Shown: positions 1 to 4,315 of the stretch, in pieces | Position numbering within the stretch: the stretch's first letter is position 1 | Layout of the letters: the number at the start of each line of letters is the position of its first letter | Assembly (NCBI GenBank): GCA_022712475.1 | Contig: JALAGK010000138.1 | Span: 1-5,188, forward strand | DNA: 5,188 nucleotides | Source: Enterobacteriaceae bacterium | GTDB lineage: Bacteria > Pseudomonadota > Gammaproteobacteria > Enterobacterales > Enterobacteriaceae | Direction: 5' to 3' | The notes under the pieces: model-generated | Told to the model about the DNA's origin: nothing | The model's database searches: none | The model's input: only the letters and a program-made list of their open reading frames with translations | Translations under genes and position numbers: made by a program

Positions 1-386
1 AAAGTCCGCAGGGGGAGTTGGTGCTGCGCACGCTAGCCATGCCTGCTGACACTAACGCCAACGGCGATATTTTTGGCGGCTGGCTGATGTCGCAAATGGA
101 CATGGGCGGCGCCATTCTGGCCAAAGAAATAGCGATGGGGCGCGTAGTGACCGTGCGCGTAGACGGCATGACATTCCTTAAACCGGTCGCTGTGGGTGAT
201 GTAGTGTGTTGCTATGCACGCTGCGTCAAGCGCGGTAACAGCTCAATTACCATTAATGTGGAAGTATGGGTGAAGAAGGTTTCCACCGAACCAGTAGGTC
301 AACGTTATAAGGCAACGGAGGCAATCTTCATTTACGTTGCTGTCGACAGCGATGGGCGTCCGCGAGCCATTCCGCTAGCCGAGTAA
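1..386 (+). CDS. yciA: YciA acyl-CoA thioesterase, 3' part (5' end outside the window)
   Basis: Cytoplasmic hotdog-fold thioesterase that hydrolyses a broad range of acyl-CoA esters to free acid and CoA (known for the E. coli and Haemophilus YciA family). The frame is already open at base 3 and reads SPQGELVLRTLAMP, which matches about residue 7 onward of E. coli YciA (132 aa), so only some six N-terminal residues are missing and the ATG at base 39 is internal. The family signature NANGDIFGGWLMSQ lies at about bases 54-95; its Asp is the catalytic residue in characterised homologues. The conserved stretches VAVGDVVCCYARC and EVWVKKV follow, and the protein ends in RAIPLAE just before TAA at 384-386. 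It is transcribed convergently with tonB, as in E. coli. One small difference is Met where E. coli has His in the segment AKEIAHGRV. Family identity is near certain; the start cannot be seen. Confidence 0.95.
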   Translation, partial: SPQGELVLRTLAMPADTNANGDIFGGWLMSQMDMGGAILAKEIAMGRVVTVRVDGMTFLKPVAVGDVVCCYARCVKRGNSSITINVEVWVKKVSTEPVGQRYKATEAIFIYVAVDSDGRPRAIPLAE

Positions 387-392
387 GTAATG

Positions 393-417
393 AAGCCACC
401 GTCAGGTGGCTTTTTTA
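393..417 (+). terminator. Intrinsic terminator of yciA
   Basis: An 8-bp perfect stem, AAGCCACC / GGTGGCTT with loop GTCA, begins seven bases after the yciA stop codon and runs into six T residues (411-416). The stem is also flanked by A residues on its 5' side, so weak activity on the opposite strand, as a backstop for tonB, is possible. Structure read directly from sequence. Confidence 0.88.
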
Positions 418-515
418 TTGCCATTGGTGCATAACATTCGTCTTCACCGCGCGGCATATGTGCACGCCTGTATAGCCTGACGCAGGTTAGGAGGGTTCGG
501 ATGTACGTTCGCAAA

Positions 516-546
516 TAAAAAACCCGCACGCAGGCGGGTTTTTTTA
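516..546 (-). terminator. Intrinsic terminator of tonB (potentially bidirectional)
   Basis: A 7-bp stem, AACCCGC (521-527) and GCGGGTT (534-540) with a 6-base loop, is flanked by A residues on one side and T residues on the other. On the minus strand it gives a GC-rich stem followed by a T run about ten bases after the tonB stop. The same symmetry lets it act on transcripts coming from yciA. A bidirectional terminator between tonB and its convergent neighbour is known in E. coli; here yciA additionally has its own hairpin at 393-417. Confidence 0.87.
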
Positions 547-556
547 GCAGCGCGGC

Positions 557-1285
557 TTAGTTTACCGTCGCGCCACCGTTAATACGAAAGACAATATTCA
601 CTACCAACCCCTTACCTGGCTTACCGGTTTCGTAGCGCCATTTACGCATCGCCTGCTTCACTTCGCGGTCAAACATGTTGGCCGGTTTGGCAGAAAGAAT
701 CGAGACGTTTTCAACACGGCCGTCACTCGAAACGTCAAACTTCACCCGCACCTGCCCTTCCATACGCAGCGCATACGCACGCTGTGGGTACTGCGGCTGG
801 TTGCGGCTTAACGCCCGTGGTCCGCTGGGAGCCGCTGCACTTGGGGCGGCAGTGCCTGGCGTAGTACGCGGCGCGTTTGCCGTTGTGCGAGTCGCAGTAT
901 TGTTATCAAACGGTGATGCTGGACGCGGCTCATCACGTTTAACATCTTGCTTCGGCTGCTCGACCTTTTTGACCGGTTTCGGTTTTGGCTTGGGCTTGGG
1001 TTTGGGCTTATGGATAACGACCGGCGCTTCTTTGGGTGGTTCAGGAATCGGTTCAGGTTCTGGCTCAGGTTCTGGCTCGGCCACCGGTTGCGGTGCAGGG
1101 GCCGCCTGCGGCGGTTCCAGCGCTTCAGGCGCAACCATCGTCACGCTGATTGCCTGTGGCGAAGGTGCGGGCATTTGTACCGTCTGGTTTACCGAGGCAT
1201 ACAGCAGCCCCGCCACAACAGCTCCATGCAAACCCACTGACAGCAGAGCGGGCCATGGAAACTGGCGAGGAGGTTCAAGGGTCAT
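557..1285 (-). CDS. tonB: TonB energy-transducing periplasm-spanning protein
   Basis: TonB works with ExbB and ExbD to pass proton-motive-force energy to outer-membrane receptors for siderophores and vitamin B12. With the start at 1285 it is 242 aa (E. coli 239). Visible parts: an N-terminal membrane anchor at about residues 10-32, with Ser16 and His20 in the E. coli positions important for activity; a proline-rich spacer with five Glu-Pro pairs (70-79) and six Lys-Pro pairs (93-104) that spans the periplasm; a variable Ala/Thr/Pro linker (128-155); and a C-terminal receptor-binding domain from about 156, including RNQPQYP (161-167, the TonB-box contact region), the helix and strand segment ILSAKPANMF, and the end INGGATVN. 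An in-frame ATG at 1292-1294 would add MTV and has a GGGA five bases upstream, so initiation there, giving 245 aa, is equally possible. I chose the shorter start because it matches the usual family N-terminus. Probably Fur-controlled. Confidence 0.97.
   Translation of the reverse strand: MTLEPPRQFPWPALLSVGLHGAVVAGLLYASVNQTVQMPAPSPQAISVTMVAPEALEPPQAAPAPQPVAEPEPEPEPEPIPEPPKEAPVVIHKPKPKPKPKPKPVKKVEQPKQDVKRDEPRPASPFDNNTATRTTANAPRTTPGTAAPSAAAPSGPRALSRNQPQYPQRAYALRMEGQVRVKFDVSSDGRVENVSILSAKPANMFDREVKQAMRKWRYETGKPGKGLVVNIVFRINGGATVN
974..1078. repeat. Low-complexity Glu-Pro / Lys-Pro coding repeat inside tonB
   Basis: On the minus strand this stretch encodes alternating Glu-Pro then Lys-Pro pairs (TonB residues about 70-104). 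At DNA level it is a run of near-identical 6-bp units: ggttca / ggctca types near 1040-1078 and ggcttg / ggtttg types near 974-1010. It is the normal TonB spacer, which forms an extended polyproline-like rod. Such hexamer runs can expand or contract, which may explain length variation of TonB among relatives. They also create the long but meaningless open frames on the plus strand here. Confidence 0.85.
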
Positions 1286-1323
1286 TACGGTCATAATCGT
1301 CCCGGTAGTATTGCGAGGGCGTA

Positions 1324-1353
1324 ATTTTAAATGCAAATAGCAATCATATTCAA
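1324..1353 (-). promoter_or_regulatory. Putative sigma-70 promoter of tonB
   Basis: On the minus strand, TTGAAT (1353-1348) and TAAAAT (1329-1324) are separated by 18 bases, matching the -35 and -10 consensus at 4/6 and 5/6. Transcription would start near 1317, about 25-30 bases before the tonB start codon. The segment around it resembles the E. coli tonB upstream region as I remember it, which supports the call, but the transcription start is inferred. Confidence 0.55.
1327..1345 (-). promoter_or_regulatory. Probable Fur operator overlapping the tonB promoter
   Basis: The minus strand reads GATTGCTATTTGCATTTAA, between and over the -35 and -10 elements of the tonB promoter. It matches the 19-base Fur consensus at only about 9 of 19 positions. 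However, E. coli tonB is known to be repressed by Fur-Fe(II), and the E. coli promoter, as I recall it, has nearly the same string at the same place. Binding here would block RNA polymerase when iron is sufficient. The site is supported mainly by position and similarity to E. coli, not by consensus strength. Confidence 0.45.
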
Positions 1354-1507
1354 TAACACCCAATGAAATGACTGAACTTTACGGTGCAATCACCGCCATT
1401 TCCCCTGTAAATGTTACGCCTTTAGCAAGACGCTTATCTTTCCATTGCGTGTCACATAACTTTCACTTAACGTACCCGGGAAAATGATGACCAAAGGAGC
1501 CATCCCC

Positions 1508-1873
1508 GTGCTGTATGTGATTTACGCTGAAGATACCGCCGATTCTCTGGAAAAGCGTCTGGCGGCTCGCCCGGCGCATCTGGCCCGCCTTGAACTGTTG
1601 CACGACGAGGGACGCCTGATTACCGCAGGCCCCATGCCCGCCGTGGACAGCAACGATCCTGGCCCCGCGGGTTATACCGGCTCAACGGTAATTGCCGAGT
1701 TTGACTCACTTGAGGCCGCCCAGGCTTGGGCAAATGACGATCCGTATATCGCTGCGGGGGTCTACGCCAGCGTCTCGGTGAAACCCTTTCTCAGATCGTT
1801 CTGTGTCTCGTGTTCCAACGCTCCAGGCCTGATTTGGCGACAGTATGTGCCGAAACGGGATGTGAAGGGGTAA
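1508..1873 (+). CDS. yciI: YciI-family (YCII domain) protein with altered, extended C-terminus
   Basis: Small cytoplasmic protein of the YCII family (ferredoxin-like fold, biochemical role unproven). I start it at GTG 1508 because a strong AAAGGAG (1493-1499) lies 8 bases upstream and the resulting MLYVIYAED matches the E. coli start; the ATG at 1484 precedes that ribosome binding site and is unlikely. Residues 1-94 follow E. coli YciI closely, with [17 protein letters not shown] (His24 and the following Asp/Glu pocket) and the [12 protein letters not shown] loop intact. After VSVKPF the match ends: E. coli stops after KKVF at residue 98, whereas here LRSF is followed by 23 further residues ([10 protein letters not shown] onward) to TAA at 1871-1873, giving 121 aa. 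The tail resembles translated intergenic DNA, so loss of the usual stop codon or a frameshift or sequencing error is likely. The gene diverges from tonB and is followed by a hairpin at 1891-1914. The kch gene that follows yciI in E. coli is absent. Confidence 0.9.
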   Translation: MLYVIYAEDTADSLEKRLAARPAHLARLELLHDEGRLITAGPMPAVDSNDPGPAGYTGSTVIAEFDSLEAAQAWANDDPYIAAGVYASVSVKPFLRSFCVSCSNAPGLIWRQYVPKRDVKG

Positions 1874-1890
1874 AGCAGATAATTTACAGT

Positions 1891-1914
1891 CAGAGCACCG
1901 ATAACGGTGCTCTG
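1891..1914. terminator. Hairpin between convergent yciI and yciY, probable two-way terminator
   Basis: A perfect 10-bp inverted repeat, CAGAGCACCG / CGGTGCTCTG with loop ATAA, lies 17 bases past the yciI stop and 10 bases past the yciY stop. The stem is very stable, but the T-tracts are poor: GCTTAT on the plus strand and ACTGTAAATT on the minus strand. It may therefore terminate inefficiently, or mainly protect the 3' ends of both messages. Confidence 0.6.
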
Positions 1915-1924
1915 GCTTATGCAC

Positions 1925-2098
1925 TCAAAGATAGTGAATAGAAAACATCAGCGACAGACGCTGTCTGTTCACAAGGCACTTCCTGATGGCATGAATGCGT
2001 ATGTTGCGACGCGACTGAGCTTCCAGCCAGCGTGACTTACGCCGTTGAGCCTGACGCACCATACGCCAGCGCCCGACTTCCGTTCGACTACGCCTCAT
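1925..2098 (-). CDS. yciY: YciY small basic protein, 57 aa, function unknown
   Basis: Reads MRRSRTEVGRWRMVRQ and ends LMFSIHYL; it matches E. coli YciY (57 aa, beginning MKRSRTEVGRWRM) over its entire length. The protein is extremely basic: 15 Arg and 2 Lys against 2 Glu in 57 residues, with Arg-rich helices in the first 40 residues and a short hydrophobic C-terminus. The Arg content suggests nucleic-acid or ribosome contact, but that is inference only. The ATG at 2098 is preferred over the in-frame TTG at 2122. It gives the family length, has GAAAGAGTGG just upstream, and the TTG coincides with the predicted transcription start. It is divergent from cls and convergent with yciI, the same relation to cls as in E. 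coli. No function is known to me. Confidence 0.88.
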   Translation of the reverse strand: MRRSRTEVGRWRMVRQAQRRKSRWLEAQSRRNIRIHAIRKCLVNRQRLSLMFSIHYL

Positions 2099-2128
2099 TT
2101 TTACCACTCTTTCAAAAAACAATGTCCC

Positions 2129-2157
2129 ATTATAGACCCATCCTGACCCTAAACCAG
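2129..2157 (-). promoter_or_regulatory. Putative yciY promoter with consensus -10
   Basis: On the minus strand a perfect TATAAT lies at 2134-2129. The best-placed -35 (around CTGGTT, 2157-2152) is poor and there is no TG extension of the -10, so an activator or upstream sequences may be needed. Transcription would begin near 2122, leaving a leader of about 24 bases before the ATG at 2098. The position directly upstream of a conserved gene supports the call. Confidence 0.45.
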
Positions 2158-2177
2158 CCGTTTCTTCCTGTTTTCAC

Positions 2178-2205
2178 TTGCTGGGCGCGCCGTTGTGCGT
2201 ACACT
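2178..2205 (+). promoter_or_regulatory. Possible cls promoter (weak)
   Basis: TTGCTG (2178-2183) and TACACT (2200-2205) are spaced by 16 bases, matching consensus at 3/6 and 4/6. This is the best pair I find upstream of cls and would leave a leader of roughly 180 bases, unusually long, containing the small frame at 2299-2394 and a stem-loop at 2342-2367. Other start points closer to cls cannot be excluded. Confidence 0.25.
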
Positions 2206-2298
2206 CTTAACACTCCCCCATTTTAAACGCTAAGGCATTCTGGTTTCAGGAAAACAGCGGCTGTGCGCGATAACTGGGCCAACAAATTTGGGATACAC

Positions 2299-2394
2299 AT
2301 GATGATAGCGGCTGACAGTGCACACTACTGCCTGGGCCATACGCGCCTGCTTGCCTTAACTGGCGCGCTTATGAAAGGATTTTACGGAATATGA
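2299..2394 (+). CDS. Possible small leader ORF (31 aa) overlapping the cls start codon
   Basis: Reads [20 protein letters not shown] and then [11 protein letters not shown], ending in TGA at 2392-2394. That stop shares bases with the cls ATG (2391-2393) in an ATGA arrangement typical of translationally coupled genes. TGGGA at 2289-2293 lies 5 bases before the first ATG and 8 bases before the second, a plausible ribosome binding site. An internal ATG (2371) would give the heptapeptide MKGFYGI with the same stop. I do not recognise the peptide and know of no annotated homologue. It could be a coupling leader that opens the cls ribosome binding site, or a chance frame. Conservation of the frame in relatives is the missing evidence. 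Confidence 0.35.
   Translation: MMIAADSAHYCLGHTRLLALTGALMKGFYGI
2342..2367 (+). promoter_or_regulatory. Stem-loop in the cls leader just before its ribosome binding site
   Basis: CGCGCC (2342-2347) and GGCGCG (2362-2367) form a perfect 6-bp all-GC stem with a 14-base loop. It ends seven bases before AAAGGA (2374-2379), the likely cls Shine-Dalgarno, which has a rather long 11-base spacing; ACGGA at 2384-2388 sits too close to be ideal. The stem lies inside the small leader frame, so a translating ribosome would melt it. A role in controlling cls translation is inference. Confidence 0.3.
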
Positions 2395-3851
2395 CAACCT
2401 TCTATACAGTGGTAAGTTGGCTGCTCATTTTAGGCTATTGGTTACTGATAGCGGGCATAACCCTGCGTATTCTGATGAAGCGCCGGGCGGTCCCTTCTGC
2501 TATGGCCTGGCTGCTAATCATCTATATTCTGCCGCTGGTCGGAATTATCGCTTATCTGTCACTTGGTGAACTTAATCTTGGTAAACGCCGTGCCGAGCGC
2601 GCCCGTGCGATGTGGCCCTCAACCGCAAAGTGGCTCAGCGACCTGAAAGCCAGCAAGCATATTTTCGCCACCGAAAGCAGTGATGTCGCACGCTCGCTGT
2701 TTGAGTTATGCGAGCGGCGCCAGGGCATTGGCGAAGTCAAAGGCAATCAACTACAGCTCCTTACCACGTCTGATGATGTCATGCAGGCGCTAATACGTGA
2801 TATACAGCTAGCCCATCACAATATTGAGATGGTGTTTTATATCTGGCAGCCGGGCGGCATGGCAGATCAGGTGGCAGAGACGCTGATGGCAGCAGCACGC
2901 CGCGGGGTACACTGCCGTCTGATGTTGGATTCAGCAGGCAGCGTGGACTTCTTTCGTAGCCCCTGGGCCGGCATGATGCGCAACGCAGGTGTAGAAGTTG
3001 TCGAAGCGCTCCAGGTCAGTCTGCTGCGCGTTTTTTTGCGCCGTATGGATTTGCGCCAGCATCGAAAAATGGTGCTCATCGATAACTATATCGCCTACAC
3101 CGGCAGTATGAATCTGGTTGATCCGCGCTATTTCAAGCAGGATGCGGGTGTCGGTCAATGGGTTGATTTGATGGCACGTATGGAAGGCCCGGTCGCGACC
3201 TCAATGGGCGTGATTTACTCCTGCGACTGGGAAATTGAGACCGGCAAGCGTATTTTACCGCCGCCGCCGGATGCCAACGTGATGCCGTTTGAACAAGCCA
3301 GTGGCCACACCATTCAGACTATCGCTTCTGGGCCCGGTTTCCCGGAAGATTTGATTCACCAGGCGCTGCTGACCTCCGTTTACGCGGCGCAGAAGCATCT
3401 GGTGATGACTACGCCCTACTTTGTGCCGAGTGACGATCTGCTGCACGCCATCTGCACCGCTGCCCAACGCGGCGTGGATGTCAGCATTATCGTACCTTAC
3501 AAGAATGACTCCTTGCTGGTAGGCTGGGCAAGCCGCGCTTTCTTCAGCGAGCTGCTGGCTGCTGGCGTTAAAATTTATCAGTTTGAGGGCGGTTTGCTGC
3601 ACACTAAAAGTGTGCTGGTTGACGGTCAGTTGAGCCTGGTCGGCACCGTAAACCTGGATATGCGCAGCCTGTGGCTTAATTTCGAAATCACACTGGTGAT
3701 TGACGACGACGGTTTTGGCAGCGATCTGGCTGCGGTCCAGGACGACTATATTTCGCACTCAAGGTTGGTTGATGAGAAGCAATGGCTCAAGCGCCCGCTC
3801 TGGCAGCGCATTGTTGAGCGACTGTTTTACTTCTTCAGCCCATTACTGTAA
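2391..3851 (+). CDS. clsA: Cardiolipin synthase A
   Basis: Inner-membrane enzyme that condenses two phosphatidylglycerol molecules to cardiolipin and glycerol. The 486-aa product has the E. coli ClsA length and nearly the same sequence. Two N-terminal membrane helices are visible (about residues 8-28 and 37-58, [13 protein letters not shown] and [13 protein letters not shown]), followed by a basic segment. Two phospholipase-D HKD motifs follow: His224-Lys226-Asp231 in HRKMVLID and His404-Lys406-Asp411 in HTKSVLVD, each followed by the usual GSMN or GTVN. Both catalytic sets are intact. The C-terminus ends YFFSPLL as in E. coli. Start ATG 2391 matches the family N-terminus [11 protein letters not shown]; its ribosome binding site is AAAGGA at 2374-2379. 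yciU follows after 37 bases on the same strand and probably shares the transcript. The gene is also called cls. Confidence 0.97.
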   Translation: MTTFYTVVSWLLILGYWLLIAGITLRILMKRRAVPSAMAWLLIIYILPLVGIIAYLSLGELNLGKRRAERARAMWPSTAKWLSDLKASKHIFATESSDVARSLFELCERRQGIGEVKGNQLQLLTTSDDVMQALIRDIQLAHHNIEMVFYIWQPGGMADQVAETLMAAARRGVHCRLMLDSAGSVDFFRSPWAGMMRNAGVEVVEALQVSLLRVFLRRMDLRQHRKMVLIDNYIAYTGSMNLVDPRYFKQDAGVGQWVDLMARMEGPVATSMGVIYSCDWEIETGKRILPPPPDANVMPFEQASGHTIQTIASGPGFPEDLIHQALLTSVYAAQKHLVMTTPYFVPSDDLLHAICTAAQRGVDVSIIVPYKNDSLLVGWASRAFFSELLAAGVKIYQFEGGLLHTKSVLVDGQLSLVGTVNLDMRSLWLNFEITLVIDDDGFGSDLAAVQDDYISHSRLVDEKQWLKRPLWQRIVERLFYFFSPLL

Positions 3852-3888
3852 AACGTGCCCAACAGCTGATAATAAACTGGTAATCATG

Positions 3889-4218
3889 ATGGATATGGAT
3901 CTGAATAACCGCCTGAGCGAAGATGACACGCTGGAGCAGGCTTACGATATTTTCCTCGAGCTGGCCCCTGATAACCTGGAGCCAGCTGATATCATTCTGT
4001 TTAATCTGCAGTTTGAAGAGCGTGGCGGCGCGGAATTGTTCGATCCTTCCGAAGACTGGGCGGAGCACGTTGATTTCGATCTGAACCCGGATTTCTTTTC
4101 TGAAGTCGTGATTGGTCTGGCTGACGAAGATGGCGGTGAAATTAACGATATTTTTGCCCGCGTGCTGTTGTGCCGTGAAAAGAGCCACAAAGTTTGCCAT
4201 ATTCTGTGGCGCGAATAA
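3889..4218 (+). CDS. yciU: YciU, acidic DUF440 / putative dsDNA-mimic protein
   Basis: A 109-aa cytoplasmic protein matching E. coli YciU from MDMDLNNRL to CHILWRE. It belongs to the DUF440 family, whose Haemophilus member HI1450 was described structurally as a double-stranded-DNA mimic because of its charged surface; its target is uncertain. The sequence is very acidic, with clusters such as [28 protein letters not shown] and [12 protein letters not shown] chose ATG 3889 because it gives the family length. The preceding ATG (3886) is adjacent and would add one Met, and longer in-frame extension upstream into cls is only overlap with coding sequence. No strong Shine-Dalgarno is visible (only CTGGTAATC), so translation may depend on ribosomes finishing cls 37 bases upstream. 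A strong terminator follows. Confidence 0.94.
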   Translation: MDMDLNNRLSEDDTLEQAYDIFLELAPDNLEPADIILFNLQFEERGGAELFDPSEDWAEHVDFDLNPDFFSEVVIGLADEDGGEINDIFARVLLCREKSHKVCHILWRE

Positions 4219-4234
4219 GCCTCCATGGGTAAAG

Positions 4235-4264
4235 AAGAGGCCAGCGCGATGCTGGCCTTTTTTA
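4235..4264 (+). terminator. Intrinsic terminator of the cls-yciU unit
   Basis: A 7-bp GC-rich stem, GGCCAGC (4239-4245) and GCTGGCC (4251-4257), loop GCGAT, extends by A-T pairs and is followed by six T residues (4258-4263). It lies 16 bases after the yciU stop. On the minus strand the stem is followed by CTCTTCTTT, so it may also stop oppF transcripts, though less efficiently. Confidence 0.9.
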
Positions 4265-4315
4265 GGCTAACTATACGCGTGGATTCTGCACATACACGCC
4301 CACCATCGCCCTGAC

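Noticed and set aside
947..1240. Plus-strand frame rich in Arg/Phe/Leu opposite the tonB repeat
   Set aside because: Another reading of the same hexamer repeat in a different frame; composition is purely repeat-driven.
675..1340. Long plus-strand open frame (221 aa, Gly/Ser/Leu-rich) opposite tonB
   Set aside because: It mirrors the Pro-Glu and Pro-Lys repeats of tonB, which read as Gly/Ser/Phe/Leu repeats on the other strand. It resembles no protein family and covers a gene identified with certainty.
1484..1507. ATG start at 1484 for yciI
   Set aside because: The eight extra residues span the strong AAAGGAG ribosome binding site and are missing from the E. coli protein; GTG at 1508 fits better.
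1706..1924. Minus-strand 72-aa frame antisense to the yciI 3' end
   Set aside because: No family resemblance, its start lies within the space just after yciY, and most of it is complementary to conserved yciI codons.
2032..2226. Plus-strand 64-aa frame opposite yciY and its promoter
   Set aside because: It is the complement of a conserved gene and shows no recognisable motif or good ribosome binding site.
3255..3758. Minus-strand 167-aa frame inside cls
   Set aside because: Antisense to the conserved second HKD half of cardiolipin synthase; open only because of coding bias.
3700..3888. N-terminal extension of yciU into cls
   Set aside because: YciU homologues begin at MDMDLNNR; the extension is out-of-frame cls sequence.
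3958..3987. Inverted repeat AGCTGGC / GCCAGCT within yciU
   Set aside because: It falls on conserved codons with a 15-base loop and no regulatory context; probably coincidence.
4274..4300. GCGTG / CACGC inverted repeat after oppF as its terminator
   Set aside because: Only 5 bp with a long loop and no T-tract on the minus strand; the stronger hairpin at 4235-4264 is the better candidate.
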